Assembly: GCA_951802195.1 (NCBI GenBank)
Contig: OX637634.1
Coordinates: 496,001-560,000 of the forward strand
Reading direction: 5' to 3'
Length of the DNA: 64,000 nt
From: Tausonia pullulans
Taxonomy: Eukaryota > Basidiomycota > Tremellomycetes > Cystofilobasidiales > Mrakiaceae
Under the pieces are notes generated by a model, which was not told where the DNA came from, did no database searches, and worked only from the letters and a program-made list of their open reading frames with translations. Both the position numbers and the translations under genes were made by a program. Shown in pieces: positions 32,481-43,744 of this stretch. Within the stretch, counting starts at the first letter, position 1. Each line of letters starts with the position of its first letter.

Positions 32481-33117
32481 TAGGCTGACACGTCGATGTG
32501 TCCGCTAGATGGGGTCTAGTCTGAGGGTTCAATGTGCAGTACTTAGAGAGACAGGGATGACCTTGGTTGTTGGAAAGAGTGGGAGTCCAAACATGTGCCT
32601 TTGAGAACCCTGGCCATCAGAAGAACGGTTGGTCGGCTGGCGAGAAGTGATCTCGGTTGGGCGCGCCATGTATTGCGTGCCATGTGAGAACGACGTAGCG
32701 ATGAAGTTCCCTTCTATAAGGAGCGAGCGGACTGGCCAAGCTGCTAGCCACAACACCGGGTCCTTGCGGGATCGAGATCGATGCGACAAGACTGCAGGAT
32801 ATCACTGTACAACAACTTAAGATAGATGTCTGTGCTCAATGAAATAAGTGAGCGTTTAAGTGTTGAGATCATATGGCGCCAAGAAGAGAAAAAGGTCAAG
32901 GACCGAGGTAAGGCTGATGGTCATCGAGACAGAGAAGAGAGAAGCAAGAAGAATTGTGGCTACACTATAGAGGAGTCAGGTTTTTTTAATGGTTGAAATA
33001 AGGCGGAGGAGGTGGTTGCTACATTGCCCAAAAAGGGACCAAAACCAGAACAGAAGAGCGAAACCTGAGAGACAAAAAAAAAGAGAGGGAGACGCGAAGG
33101 AGATCGGGTCGAGTTCG
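32481..33117. other. AT-richer intergenic stretch
   Basis: No gene is seen between the decayed DUF7330 copy and the 3' end of the next gene. A short A-rich tract (33074-33083) lies beyond the 33118 stop. Confidence 0.5.
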
Positions 33118-35996
33118 TTAATTCGACATGTTGGACAACACCGAGGTTGTCGAGACTGCGCTCTCGCTCGGCGCAGTCTTATTGAGTCCCACCAGCGGCC
33201 TCCCACTACCTGGCCCAATAGTGAACCCCCTCTGCTGTTGCTCCTTCCTCTCCTGAGCCCACTGCCTTCCAATCTGGCCCGATCCTCCCCCGACACCCCC
33301 GCTACCTCCAGATGCAAGGGTGCTCGTCCGCCTCGGCGTCGCGTCCCCTCCAGCAGTAGTAGACGATGACGACCGCTTGAACCCGAATGGGCTCAGGCTC
33401 AAGTTCGAGAAGCTTGTTGGGAACAGCGGAGATCCTGGTCCACGCTCCGTCATTGGGTCTGCGCGGCGGTTGTCGCCGTAGTGGTGGTCATCTGGTCGGC
33501 TTCCGGGCGAGGAAGGGACAAGGAATGAGGTTCGGCGATGGGAAGGGGAGCCATAGTGGTCGCCTGAGCCTGGTCCGCCGGGGGAAGAAGAGAGGATGGA
33601 GATGCCGACGAAGGATTTGGTGCGTGGCTTGTACGAGGAGGAGGCCGACGAGATGGCGGACGTCATGGAGAGGGCGGAGGACGAGAGCTGAGAAGACGAG
33701 AGCGGTAGGTTGGTCTGCGTATGGGAGAGAGGAGAAGAGGGACCGCTTCCAGAGACGATGCGCCGGCGAGGAGCTTCTCCAGGAAAGAAGAGCGTCTTGT
33801 CGCTCGCCTCCATCGAGGCCGGAGGGGTAGCGTCCGTCTGCTTGATCGAAGGGATCGGGACTGACGCGATGCATGTTCCACTAGTTCCGCCCGTAGCAAA
33901 CGACGGCTGACGTGAGGCAAGGGGCGTCGGGGAGTCCTCGGCCTCCTCGCCGATTGACTCCATCACGTTGTCGAGATGGGCTGTCGGAGGGAGGGACGAC
34001 TGGCCTGCCTCAGGGGAGAAGAAACCCATGACCCCGATGCCGCCACTACCACCGGCTGAGGGCAGGCTTGAGGGCTCGATGCTGCCCCTACTCGACTCGG
34101 AGAACGAGTCGTCGTCGACGGCGGAGGCGGGGAGTCCCTCGATGAAGATTCTTCCGGCGTCCTCGTCGTAGGCACCTTCGGCGTCGACTCCCTCGTCGTC
34201 GTCGGCGGGCGCCTCCTCTTCCTCGATACCCAAGCAGTCCTTAAGCTTCTCCCAGAGCGCTTCACTCTTCGTTTGGACTGCCAGCCTAAGATCGGCTACC
34301 CACTCCCGATCGGACTTTTGGTCGCGCCCGACGGTCTTCAGGTACGCGATGAGGTCGTCATGCTTCCACTCGGTCGGGTCTGTCGAGCCCGATGATCCCG
34401 CAGGGAGGGCGAGCGAGATGAGCTTAACGAGCGGTTTGTTGGGCGCCGCCTCGAGCAGGGCCTTGACCTCTTCGGGCCTGTCGTCGAAGGGCAAGAGCAG
34501 GTCATCCGCGAGTGGAACAAACTCGACGGGCTCCATCTCCGAGACGGCGAGCGACGAGCGCGGGTGGCTGCTGATGTGGCTCGACTGCTGCGAGGTCCCT
34601 AGCTGAGCGGTCTCGCGGGCGAGGTCGACGACCTCCCGAGGAGTCAAACTGCTGCTCATGGGTTCTATACCTGAGGACGTCGACGATCGGCGCCGGCTGA
34701 GCCCGGGACGGTTCTCAAGCGAGGCGGGCATGTTAGAGCCTGCGGGTGAGCCGAAAGAGGAGAAGGCGAACGAGAGCCGGCCGGTATCCTCGGTCGGGGT
34801 AAGGGGGGCGAGACCGCCGGCGAAGGAGCGGGCAGAGCCTCCAGACGAGCGGCTGCAAGGGCGGGGATGACCGAATGATGATCAGCTAGAGGCATCCAAG
34901 GGAGAGAAAGAGCCGCGAGGTAGAGAGAGAGAGCAGCGCAGAGAACAATGGAAGCGAGTCTCAAAATCTTGCGCATGTAAGGGCGCCACTGTTTCTCTTT
35001 CGTGAGAGAAAAAGGGATCTCGTCCCCATCGTTGCACGTTTTACGTGAAAATCCCAAGAGAAGGGGAGTACAGAGGGATGACGAGGTGGGCTCTCTTGCT
35101 CGGGCCGTGCAGGAGGATTCAGGGTGAGGGCCTCGTTTCGCGGGGTCTCCTCGCGCAAGCGAGCCGAGATGAACTGAGGAGCACCGCTTCGCGCCCGCCT
35201 GTATGCTCGCCCACCCATCGCGGATGTCGCCGATGAGACGACCAGGCGAGCAGTTATGGGACGCCAGGAACAAGTGGAGACCGCGGAGAGACTCACCGAC
35301 GATGGTGACCGCCGCTGGATCCTCCCTCGTGCGACGATGAGCTAGTCCCGCTCGAAGGAGGCGCCTTGACAATGGTGAGGCGACTGATGCCTCGGCCTCC
35401 CTGAGCGGCACCGACGGCGTCCAAGCTGGAGTGCAAGACCATGGACGCCCGCCTCGAGGGCGAGAACGGGTTGGACTTGGAGAGTGACATGGGCTCGTAG
35501 CCGCCGCCGGACTCGCGGCCGGAGGGCGACCTCGAGAGCGAGGCGGGCGCCGGCTGAACGGGTGAGCCACGGGGCGGGGGGACGGGGATGAACGCTTCCT
35601 GGCTCTGGAGAGATGAGGACGAGTGAAATGAGACGGGAAGGATGATGAGCATCAGGGCGGGCCGTCGTCAAATCGAGATTGGAAGCCGCCGCGGGCATAT
35701 GCCGTAAGATCGTCATCGTCGGATGAGGACTCACGCCGTCGACGGTGCTCGCACTCCTGGTGTCGAGGGCTGAATCGTCGGGGTTGAGCCGCTCTGGCCG
35801 GGGGACGATGTTGAGCTTGGAGAGGAGCGCTGGCAGGGGGGCCTACGAGAGAAACCCAAGGGAGAGAGGGGATCAGAGGCGGAACGAGGTGCGGAAGAGA
35901 GCCAGGTGGCAGATGTGAGCAGCGACGAGGCTGGATAGCTTGCCGTACCTGGCCCGGCTGGTTGTTGAGGCGCCAGTCTTCGATGGAAGGCGACAT
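33118..35996 (-). CDS. Large Ser/Gly-rich protein of unknown function with one conserved-looking helical block
   Basis: Four exons (35949-35996, 35735-35842, 35297-35604, 33118-34852) join in phase to 732 residues. The start is ATG at 35994-35996 (MSPSIEDWRLNNQPGQ). Intron 3 is long for this window (444 bases). Most of the protein is Ser/Gly/Pro-rich and phosphorylation-prone, with repeated RRxS sites. One ordered block stands out: DDLLLPFDDRPEEVKALLEA, KPLVKLISLALPA, then TEWKHDDLIAYLKTVGRDQK and REWVADLRLAVQTKSEALWE. An acidic stretch (DCLGIEEEEAPADDDEGVDA) follows. I do not recognise the family. Intron 2 itself keeps an open frame with an acidic run (SSSDDDDLTAYARGGFQSRF), so an alternative exon there is possible. 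The gene diverges from BUD23. Confidence 0.75.
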
Positions 35997-36570
35997 GATG
36001 CGATGGAGTTGGGATTGGGGGGTGGGGAGAAGGGAGAGGGAGGGTGGTGGTCGCGGGTCGTATGGTCGTTCTCGGCTCTCACACTGCTTCAAGCCTCGCC
36101 CCGAGCCTTGGCCAGCCGCCTCAGGGCAGAGATGACGCAGTTCGCCCACGTCCTTCCCACCTTTCTTCTCTTCCCGAACGGAAACGAAGCACCAACCGGC
36201 GAACCGCATGACCCGAAGCATCCTCGCTCTTCGGAACACCCATCCAGGCCAACGTCCATCTGTTGCCAGCGGGAGCAAAGCACAGCGGGCTGCGCGCGCG
36301 CATGGAATGGAGCCTGGCTGGACGTCTGCTGATGTGCCTCAGCGACCGGCGTCTGTTCCGCTCAGTGGCTCTTTCTTCTCATCCGTGCACTCTGCTTGTG
36401 ACACAGACTGGCACCAGCTGCGCCGTGCGCGCGGCGTCTGTCCACCCACCACCTCGCCCGAGGAGAGGCAGGTGCGCTCGTGCCTCTCACGCCAGCTTCG
36501 ATTTCTCTCGTTCTCTCTCCCTCTGACGACCGCCTCCACTTGATCGACCGCCCGCCCGCTTGTGCCCGCC
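35997..36570. promoter_or_regulatory. Divergent promoter region between the 35996 gene and BUD23
   Basis: About 570 bases separate the opposite start codons. The right half is CT-rich on the plus strand, as expected for the leader of BUD23. No named motif is seen. Confidence 0.5.
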
Positions 36571-37807
36571 ATGTCCCGCCCGGAGCACATTTCCCCGCCC
36601 GAGATTGTGCGTCAAACGCTCTTCTGGACAGCCAGCCCTTCTCTTCCCAGGCGTCCCGGCGCGCGCGTTTGGGCCGTCCGGCATTCTCCGCCTGGACCGG
36701 ACCCCCTTGCGCTCTATTGAAACTGACAGCAGTCCTCCTTCCTCAGTACTACGGTGATGTGGAGGCCACCAAGTATACCCAGAAGTGAGTGCTCTCCCAT
36801 GCAAGGTGGAGCGAACCAAGCCCTGACTCTCCCCCAGCTCCCGGATCCAGAACATCCAAACAGAAATGACTTACCGCGCGCTGGAACTCCTCAATCTGCC
36901 CGAGTCGTCGACGCCGTCCTTCCTGCTCGACATCGGGTGCGGGTCCGGGCTGTCCGGCGAGATTCTTGAGGAGGCGGGCCACCTTTGGGTCGGATGCGAC
37001 GTCGCGCCGAGCATGCTTGAGGTCGCGCTCGAGCGGGAGGTTGAGGGCGACCTCTTCCTTCAGGATATCGGCCAGGGCTTTGGCTTCAGGCCGGGAACGT
37101 TCGATGGTGCCATCAGGTGGGTGGTTTCAGCGCTTGGGAGGTCGTTCAATTTACGAGCGCGTCCGGGGCGCAGCGGCGGCGCGCGTCTGTCCCTCCACCC
37201 TCTTGCTGACTTGCCACTTCTCAACGCTTGCTTTCCAGTATCTCCGTCCTCCAGTGGCTCTTCAACTCCGACTCATCCTCGCACAACCCGGCTCAGCGAC
37301 TCATCCGCTTCTTCACGACCCTTCACTCGTCCCTCAAGCGACCCTCCCGCGCGGTCCTCCAGTTCTACCCGGAGTCGGATGACCAAGTCCACCTCGCTCT
37401 CACCTCGGCTCAACGTGCAGGCTTCGGTGGAGGTCTCGTCGTCGACTACCCGAACTCGCGCAAGGCGAAGAAGTTCTTCTTGTGCCTGATGGTTGGGCAG
37501 CAGGGGGAGAAGCCGAAGAAGGAGGAGATCCCGAAGGGGTTGGAGGGCGAGGGTCCCATGGTGAGGAATGAGAATGCCAGAGAGAAGGGGAAGGCGCCTA
37601 GGGGGAAGAGGAGAAATGTGAAGGACGAGAAGGGCGGGAAGGAGTGGATCCTCAAGAAGAAGGAGCTGTACCGGAAACGCGGGAAGGAAGAGTGGGTGTC
37701 TGTCACTCCCTGTCGCTCTCGACAGACTATGGCTGATCTCACCTTACTCCTACAGCGTCCCGCTCGACTCCAAGTACACGGCGCGGAAGCGCAAGACGCG
37801 GTTCTAA
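36571..37807 (+). CDS. BUD23: 18S rRNA (guanine-N7) methyltransferase Bud23
   Basis: Bud23 methylates a guanine of 18S rRNA in the small ribosomal subunit, acting with Trm112, and is needed for subunit export. Five exons (36571-36606, 36747-36784, 36838-37116, 37239-37691, 37756-37807) give 285 residues, the usual family size. The N terminus is MSRPEHISPPEI then YYGDVEATKYTQN. The SAM-binding motif I is FLLDIGCGSGLSGEILEEAG, followed by VGCDVAPSMLEVALER and QDIGQGFGFRPGTFDGAISI. The family's C-terminal signature is complete: EWILKKKELYRKRG then DSKYTARKRKTRF. The first two exons are tiny (36 and 38 bases). The gene converges with the exonuclease gene across 140 bases. Confidence 0.96.
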
Positions 37808-37947
37808 TCGTTGTTCAATCCCCCTTCGTTCTTTTCCCCCACTCCTTCCATTATCTCCCCCTTCGTTTTCTTTTCCCCAGGCTTCATCCGTTATTCGCTC
37901 TATCTCTCTCTCCCTCTCATGCCGGATATCATTCTCTTCACAAAATC

Positions 37948-39396
37948 TCATCCCTTCGCCGGGGTTTCCCTCCCATTCCCTCCCCTCTTCCGGCACACCC
38001 TCTCCTCCACCCAATCGAACCACCCCCCGCTCGGCAACTTCAACCACCTCCCCTCATTGGGGCAGTCCAATCCTTCCCCTGGTCGATGCAGGATTGCCCG
38101 CACGAACGCCTCGTCGTGAGACGAGGAGGTCAACTGGGGGGAGGGGGTGACGGAGGTCCAGTCGTTTGGAGAGAGGGCCATGAGTTGGAGGCGGGCGTAA
38201 ACTTGGACGGCGCAGTAGGCGTCGTTGGCGGCGTCTTTTGTCCGTCGTTGCAGTAAGAGATCAGCGAGCGAGTGAGTGGGTGACCTCAGCATGAAACGAC
38301 GAAGACTCGCGTCGACGTACAATCGAGCTGCCCCTCATTCAGATTCCCATCCCCCCACCGACTCATCTGGTACCGCTTGCTCTTGACCAGCCGTCTCCCC
38401 GTGTATTCTCCCACTAGCTTCGCAAGCCCACGAGCAGGCGCCTTGCGGCCCGTCTCGGGGTCTGGAGGAAGGAGAGGCGCAAGATCGTTGAGGTCTAGGA
38501 GGCCGGTAATCGGTGGGAGCGAGGGGTAGTCGCGTGCGAGTTTCTTGGAGTCCTCTGTGCATGCGAGTATGGTGAAGATGGTCAGAGAAGGATTTGGGAA
38601 AATTGGAGAGGGTGGAACCTACGGGCGATGCCGACACCTAGGAGAAGCACCTTTGGGTCCGCCAGCAGAGAGACAAGGAAATCGGGAAGTCGACCCGACC
38701 AGTAGGAAACTTGGAGCTAGACATTAATGGGAAGCGGATTAGGAGAAGGAACTAATCGCCCAACGCAAACAGATCAGACGAACGACGAGAATACGGTCTC
38801 GGTCGGCTAGCTGGATGAGCGCCGTAGGGTTCTCCTTACCGCCTTTAATGAAATTTGGGCTCATCTCAATGTCTTGGTGGAGCCAAGAGATGAAGTCAGT
38901 CTCGGAGACTGATGTGGATACACAAGATGATACACACCGAGGCCAAGCGGTCTTTGCAATCGGATACTCAGAGTCAGCGTTGTCCTCGTCTCTCTGGCAG
39001 CTAGAGATCAAGCTCACCCCTTCAGGAAACCCAGCAAGCGTTCCGCATCGTCTAGGTCCGTGACATACGTGACCGTCGGGACGCGGTCCGCATCAAAGGT
39101 GGAGTGGGAGAAGGGCTCGAGATGTTCGAAGGGATCCTTCTTGAGTGGCTTCTTGGGCTTTCGCGCAGGGCCACCCCCACCGTTCGCAGGATGAATGCTG
39201 GAGCGAGGCAGTGCTTTTGACAAAGAGGAAGAGTGGCGACTGGCAAAGTGCGTCGGGAGACCGTTTCTGGTGAGCGTGGACACGATCAATTGCTGTCAGT
39301 CTCAACGACTTCGTAACTTGCCCATGTAGATAACACCCACGACGTCCTTTCAGCGAATCCTCCGTGCATATGGGCTGAGCCGCCTGCAAGGGCCAT
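37948..39396 (-). CDS. Werner-type DEDDy 3'-5' exonuclease
   Basis: The protein carries the DnaQ-like 3'-5' exonuclease fold. Exo I is DIEMSPNF (Asp-x-Glu), Exo II is LLLGVGIAQDSKKLARDY and Exo III is QLDYAANDAYCAVQVYARL, with Tyr-x3-Asp, hence the DEDDy class seen in WRN and plant WEX. About five exons are visible, and the stop is at 37948-37950. One intron uses a GTTCGT donor (38778-38783). The start at 39394-39396 (MALAGGSAHMHGGFAERTS) is tentative. The same frame continues upstream without a stop for about 55 codons (PVIQKRRSSRDRRAAEIAAS), so another 5' exon is likely. The junction between LLGFLKG (ends 39018) and DIEM (about 38870) does not keep phase with canonical sites. The gene has no helicase domain. 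It could act in DNA repair or RNA processing. Confidence 0.8.
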
Positions 39397-40236
39397 CGTT
39401 GATGCTCCCTGGGGCCGAGGCTGCTGTTGCTGCCGTTGCCACTGACGACCCCCACTTTCCGCGCCCCATGGAGCCCTAGGCGACGACCCCGTCGGTTCTG
39501 AGCCTTTGTTCGATGCTGCGATCTCGGCTGCTCTACGATCCCGGCTGGATCGACGCTTCTGGATGACCGGCCAGGAAAGAGAGTCAACACGTGAATCGTA
39601 GAGGGCCGGTCAATGACCCAGGAATGCGACGGACAGCTGTTTGTGAGGACCCTCCGCCTTCGGCCGATGATGAAATGGATGACCCTGAAACGGGCTTTAA
39701 AGTTTCCATAGTGCGGTAGTCGCGCAGGAGCCGCCGGCCGCGAGTGGGAGGAATGGTGGAGGAACGCGCTGAAGGGAGTAGGCTGAGAGTGAAGGAGAAT
39801 TCGGATCAAAGTGAACAGGCGCGCAACAGAGGCAGGGCGAGTTGCTTAAATCTGGCGAGGGTGGTGCTGATCCTGGAAACGGCCGCTGGGATGGTGAAGA
39901 CCGTCGTCGTTTTGATACAAGAGAAGCGGTCTGAAGGAGACACGTCCCTCTCCGCCAGGACTTCGCTTTGGAGGCCGGTGCGCGTTCTCCCTCTGTCGGC
40001 ATCATGCTGATATCGGCGATGTCTTGACTGACCTCGCAGTCCAGCAGGCAGGATTACCATGGTCCCCATGCCGAATGCGTCTGTTCGCCGATCCGGGAGC
40101 GAAGATGTCCCCTTGCTGCTCCTGATTCGGCGGCTCTCTCTCGGCCAAGTCCGTCGGAGGCCCTTCATCCGTTATCCGATCTGTCGATTTCGCTCCCTGT
40201 CTCTTTTCCTCTCCCCCAACGTCCATCATTATCAAC
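39397..40236. promoter_or_regulatory. Divergent region between the exonuclease and GNAT genes, probably with the exonuclease 5' exon
   Basis: About 840 bases separate the assigned starts. The exonuclease frame stays open to about 39580 on the minus strand. A further candidate start region (MVILPAGLRG, about 40060) is seen but not joined. The 100 bases before 40237 are CT-rich and suit the GNAT leader. Confidence 0.4.
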
Positions 40237-41421
40237 ATGCCCGCCTCTCCTCTTCCAACCCTGCCTGAGGCCGTCGCCCTCCTCTACTCTCCGCCCGCCC
40301 TCCCTCACTCGCTCTGCCTCCTCCACACCCTCCTCGTCCCCTTCCTCTCCTCTTCATCCTCCCCGTCTTCAACAGCCGCCAATGACGAGCCGCCCTCTTG
40401 GGACACCGTTCTTGCCTACTACGGCTCGGCCTCCTCAGCCCAGTATTTCACTCTTCCCTCCACACCCTCCTCCTCGTGCCTTATCCTTATCCGCCCTCCT
40501 CCGGCCGCGCTCTCGTCGTCCGCGCCGACCAAGATCGGCCTCGCCTTTGCAACAACGTCTGTCTCGGATCGCCACGAGCTTTTCGCCCTCGTTCTAGCCC
40601 ACTGCCGAGAGAAACTCGCCGATGAGGACATTTACTTCTCAGGTCTCCCGAACGGCCTCTTAGAGGACTTTGAGCGGGGGGTCAAGGAGGTCAAGGGGAA
40701 GAGCCTGAGCTTCAAGGTCCAGCTGCCGCTCGACCAGGCCATCAGCAAGAAGATCGCCCAGCCTCTCGACGAGGAACGATTCGAGCTGGGTGTTCTGACG
40801 AAGGAGGAGCTGCCTGGGGTGAGTTTGAAACGAAGTAGGCGAAGGGCGAGACGCCGTCTCGTCGACCTCTTCGTCCGCTCCTCTTCCGGCGGTCGGAGTT
40901 CGGCTGAACCCGCGCGCTTTCTTATTGACAACCCCACTTCTCTCCTCTTCATTTCACAGTGCCTCAAGATCTCCCAGAGGTCGAACCCTCTCTCGGACTT
41001 CACTCCGCTTCTCCATCTCTCCTCCTGCATTCGCGACAAGACGCTCCCTGGCTCACCGCCCATCTCGTGGGCTCTCGTCTACTACGATCGTGTGTTATTG
41101 CCTGTCTTTCCTCAATCTCCATCTCCTCTTATTGAGAGTCTCTTTTCCCCGTCTTTCCCACCAGTTTCTGTCGCAGCCATGCAAACTCTCCCGACGCACC
41201 GCCGGCTTTCCCTCGCCTCGCACACGATCCAAAACCTGGCCCGCCACCTCGCCACGGCCTTTTCCAGTCTCCCCGAGAGCCTTCGACCCAAGGACGGCTC
41301 AGGCTCAAGCTGGATCCACGCCGACTGGGACGATGGGAACCCCATGGGGCAGGGCTTCTTCCGGGGCGAAGGATGGGATCTGCTTGAGGAGGGGGTGAGG
41401 TGGGCGAGGGGCATTATCTGA
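40237..41421 (+). CDS. GNAT-family N-acyltransferase (FR47/glycine N-acyltransferase-like)
   Basis: Three exons (40237-40818, 40960-41089, 41177-41421) give 318 residues. Intron 1 is a multiple of three without stops, so the frame reads through it, but its GTGAGT donor and TTTCACAG acceptor are good. The C-terminal half matches fungal GNAT proteins: LSSCIRDKTLPGSPPISWAL then VYYD, then DPMQTLPTHRRLSLASHTIQ, where the Q/R-x-x-Arg loop binds the acetyl-CoA phosphates. The usual sequence at that place is closer to G-L-x-VLPEHRGKGL, so the CoA loop is degenerate here. The N-terminal half (ELFALVLAHCREKLADEDIY) is the variable acceptor-side region. The substrate cannot be guessed. Assignment rests on the order of these motifs. 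Confidence 0.6.
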   Translation: MPASPLPTLPEAVALLYSPPALPHSLCLLHTLLVPFLSSSSSPSSTAANDEPPSWDTVLAYYGSASSAQYFTLPSTPSSSCLILIRPPPAALSSSAPTKIGLAFATTSVSDRHELFALVLAHCREKLADEDIYFSGLPNGLLEDFERGVKEVKGKSLSFKVQLPLDQAISKKIAQPLDEERFELGVLTKEELPGVSLKRSRRRARRRLVDLFVRSSSGGRSSAEPARFLIDNPTSLLFISQCLKISQRSNPLSDFTPLLHLSSCIRDKTLPGSPPISWALVYYDRVLLPVFPQSPSPLIESLFSPSFPPVSVAAMQTLPTHRRLSLASHTIQNLARHLATAFSSLPESLRPKDGSGSSWIHADWDDGNPMGQGFFRGEGWDLLEEGVRWARGII

Positions 41422-41470
41422 GAATGTAGCAGGCGATTTCGATCTATAGAAGACTAGAATAGACTGCAGA

Positions 41471-43267
41471 CTAGTGATAGACTGGGAACGGGAAAGTCGC
41501 GGGGATGGAGACGGTCCCTGGATTGGCTGTCGCGTAGGCGTACCAGGCACAGGCAAGGGCCACCACGAGACCGGTGATGAGGTTGACCTGGCGCCCGTTC
41601 CGTGCAGCGTTTAGTCTTTACACCGAGGGAAAACCACGCAAGAATACGGACCTGACTGTTTGTGAGGACGTCGATTCCAGAGATCACTCGGAGAGGGACG
41701 TTCTCCCCCTTGGCGGGCTTCGACTCCGTGACGATCTTGCCCTCGGTCTCGTTAAACCACGTTCGTTGCAGCGTCGCACCGAGCAGAGAATCAAGCTGCA
41801 TTGTCGCGGCCGTCAGGAGTCAGCGAAACGACTTTAGATTTGGGTCCCCCGTACAACACAGCGACTCACAAGGCTTCCACCGAGCCCGGCAAGCGCTCCG
41901 ACAACAAGGACTTCTGGAATCCATGCGTGTGGCTTCGCTGTTGCCCGAAAGCAGACGGCTCCGTCGATGAACAATGCAAGTACCAACGTGAAGCTCATGA
42001 GGAGACCGCCGAGGAGAGAGTACAAGAGGCCACGAAGGGAGACGCCGCCATTGGTTCCGGCGGGAACTTTGCTTAGGGTCGTGATGAGGACGGGGGACGA
42101 TTTCTGGTGGTGTAGGAGGATGTTCAGGATCTTGACGCAGGGTAGGGAACGGAAGGCTAGGAACTGACGGAGAGAATGCCGAGCTGTCTCAATGGATGAG
42201 ATGTTCATCGTCGTAGTCTCGTTTTGAAGGGGGACAGAAGAAGAGAGAGCTGACCTCGGACGCAAATGTGTCACCGGCACAGCAAGCGTAGTGGCTATGA
42301 GGCGAGGCCATCAACAATTCGATTCTCGCGCAATCTTGCTCATAATGTATCACGTACCCAAGGGCAGCGAAGATGAGCGGCTTGCTCCATATGTGGTCCG
42401 CTCCAGAGTTGACAGCACACCAGCCCCACTGGGGCGTAAATATCGATCAGTCCTGAGCAAGAGCGCGTCGTGATGCTTGCCCCCTCACCAAGCTGATGGG
42501 CGTCCTACCGTCTTTGGCATAGAGCACCCTCCATGCGACCGAGGCCACAACACCCGTGAAGGCGTTGCAGAAGACCTGAAATCCGTTCCGGTTTCCGCCT
42601 GAGGTCGCTTCGGTGTGCCCCGTTTCAAGGCGAGCCTTGACCTCCGCCTTGTATTTTGTTGCTTTGGAGCCAGCCAGGTAGAATACCTGGAGTTGTCAGG
42701 GCGTCAGAGCTATGCGACTGGTCACAAGCGTGTTAAAGATTCACAAGCATCATGTCTCCGAACGCCTGAGAAAAAATGGAGGCACGACGTCAGTTGCAAA
42801 GTCGACGAATAGTGATTGAAACCAAGCCTGTGAGAGAGGAGTTCCGACGTCAAGGCAGCAGAGGGTGCCCTCTCTCTCACCAGCACAACTGTGCCTCTCT
42901 CCTGATAATTCTCGCAATATCTCTCCAGCCAGTGATATAAACTGCCGCCTATGCTACCACTAAGGGGATGCTCGTCCTGTGGGTATGTAACACGAACCTG
43001 GATATCGTTGGCCAGACTCAGGTAGCTGTCCGACGAGAGAGATTCAGTACAGAGTGGTCTCTCTCCGTTCCTTTCTGCTCTCACCCAACCAGAAAAGCCG
43101 CGATCGCTATCGAGGGGTACATAATATATAGATAAGCACTGGCCGCTGATTGTCGTATTGAGACTAAGCTTACCTCCTGAAAGAGAGAGGGAGCCCTTCC
43201 GATAACCGCCATAAGGGAGATATAGGGAAAGTGCGAGAGCAATAGGGTGAAGCTTTGGCAGCATCAT
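41471..43267 (-). CDS. TMEM19/DUF92 family integral membrane protein
   Basis: This is a multi-pass membrane protein of the DUF92 family, which includes plant VTE6 (phytyl-phosphate kinase) and animal TMEM19. The fungal role is not established. Many small exons run from ATG at 43265-43267 (MMLPKLHPIALALSLYLPYG) to the stop at 41471-41473. Motifs in order: KGSLSLSGAASAYLYIMYP, then FLVGYLSLANDIQ, AFGDMMLVFYLAGSKATKYK, SGGNRNGFQVFCNAFTGVVA, ACCAGDTFASELSILS, AGTNGGVSLRGLLYSLLGGL and SLLGATLQRTWF. The end is LITGLVVALACAWYAYAT. The GNRNG, GDT-ASE and GTNGGVS motifs are the family signature. One intron has a GTTCGT donor (42992-42997), and one exon is only 21 bases (AFGDMML). Confidence 0.9.
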
Positions 43268-43744
43268 TATAAAAGTGAGGTGATGGTCGAGGCCGAGAAA
43301 GATGGTGTGTCTCGAGATGTCGCGTCAGCCCACGGTTGGACGCGTCTGGCGATGATGACCTTGAAGGAAAGGGTCAGGATCTGTGTTGCTAGATTATCGA
43401 GTTACTTGGTCTTTTATTGTGAACTACGCGGTCTTCAAGTGAGAAAACAAAGATGATGCCCAAGGATAGAGGCTTCGGGCCTCGAAACATTGAACTTATT
43501 TGGCAAACCTAGCTTGACAACGGAGCCTCGCTCAAGATCCGCGTTTGGGTTCTCCTGCCTGCATCTCTCCAGGCCGCAGCTTTCAACGAACGCCCCGATG
43601 AGCAAAGAGTGAGGTGTTAATGGATACAAAGATCAATCGTCGTCCTCTGCCTCCCCAACAACGCTTCTCTCTTCCCATCCTCCTCATCCTGGGACCAGCC
43701 CTCGCAAGCAAGAACCGCATCAAGTACGCCTTAACTCAGCGTCT
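43268..43744. other. Spacer between MAS2 and the TMEM19-like gene
   Basis: About 480 AT-richer bases contain the 3' region of MAS2 and the upstream region of the TMEM19-like gene. No gene or named motif is seen. Confidence 0.5.

Noticed and set aside
34665-35570. 301-codon minus-strand frame
   Set aside because: It runs in the wrong frame across two exons and the long intron 3 of the 33118-35996 gene. The joined exon model is in phase.
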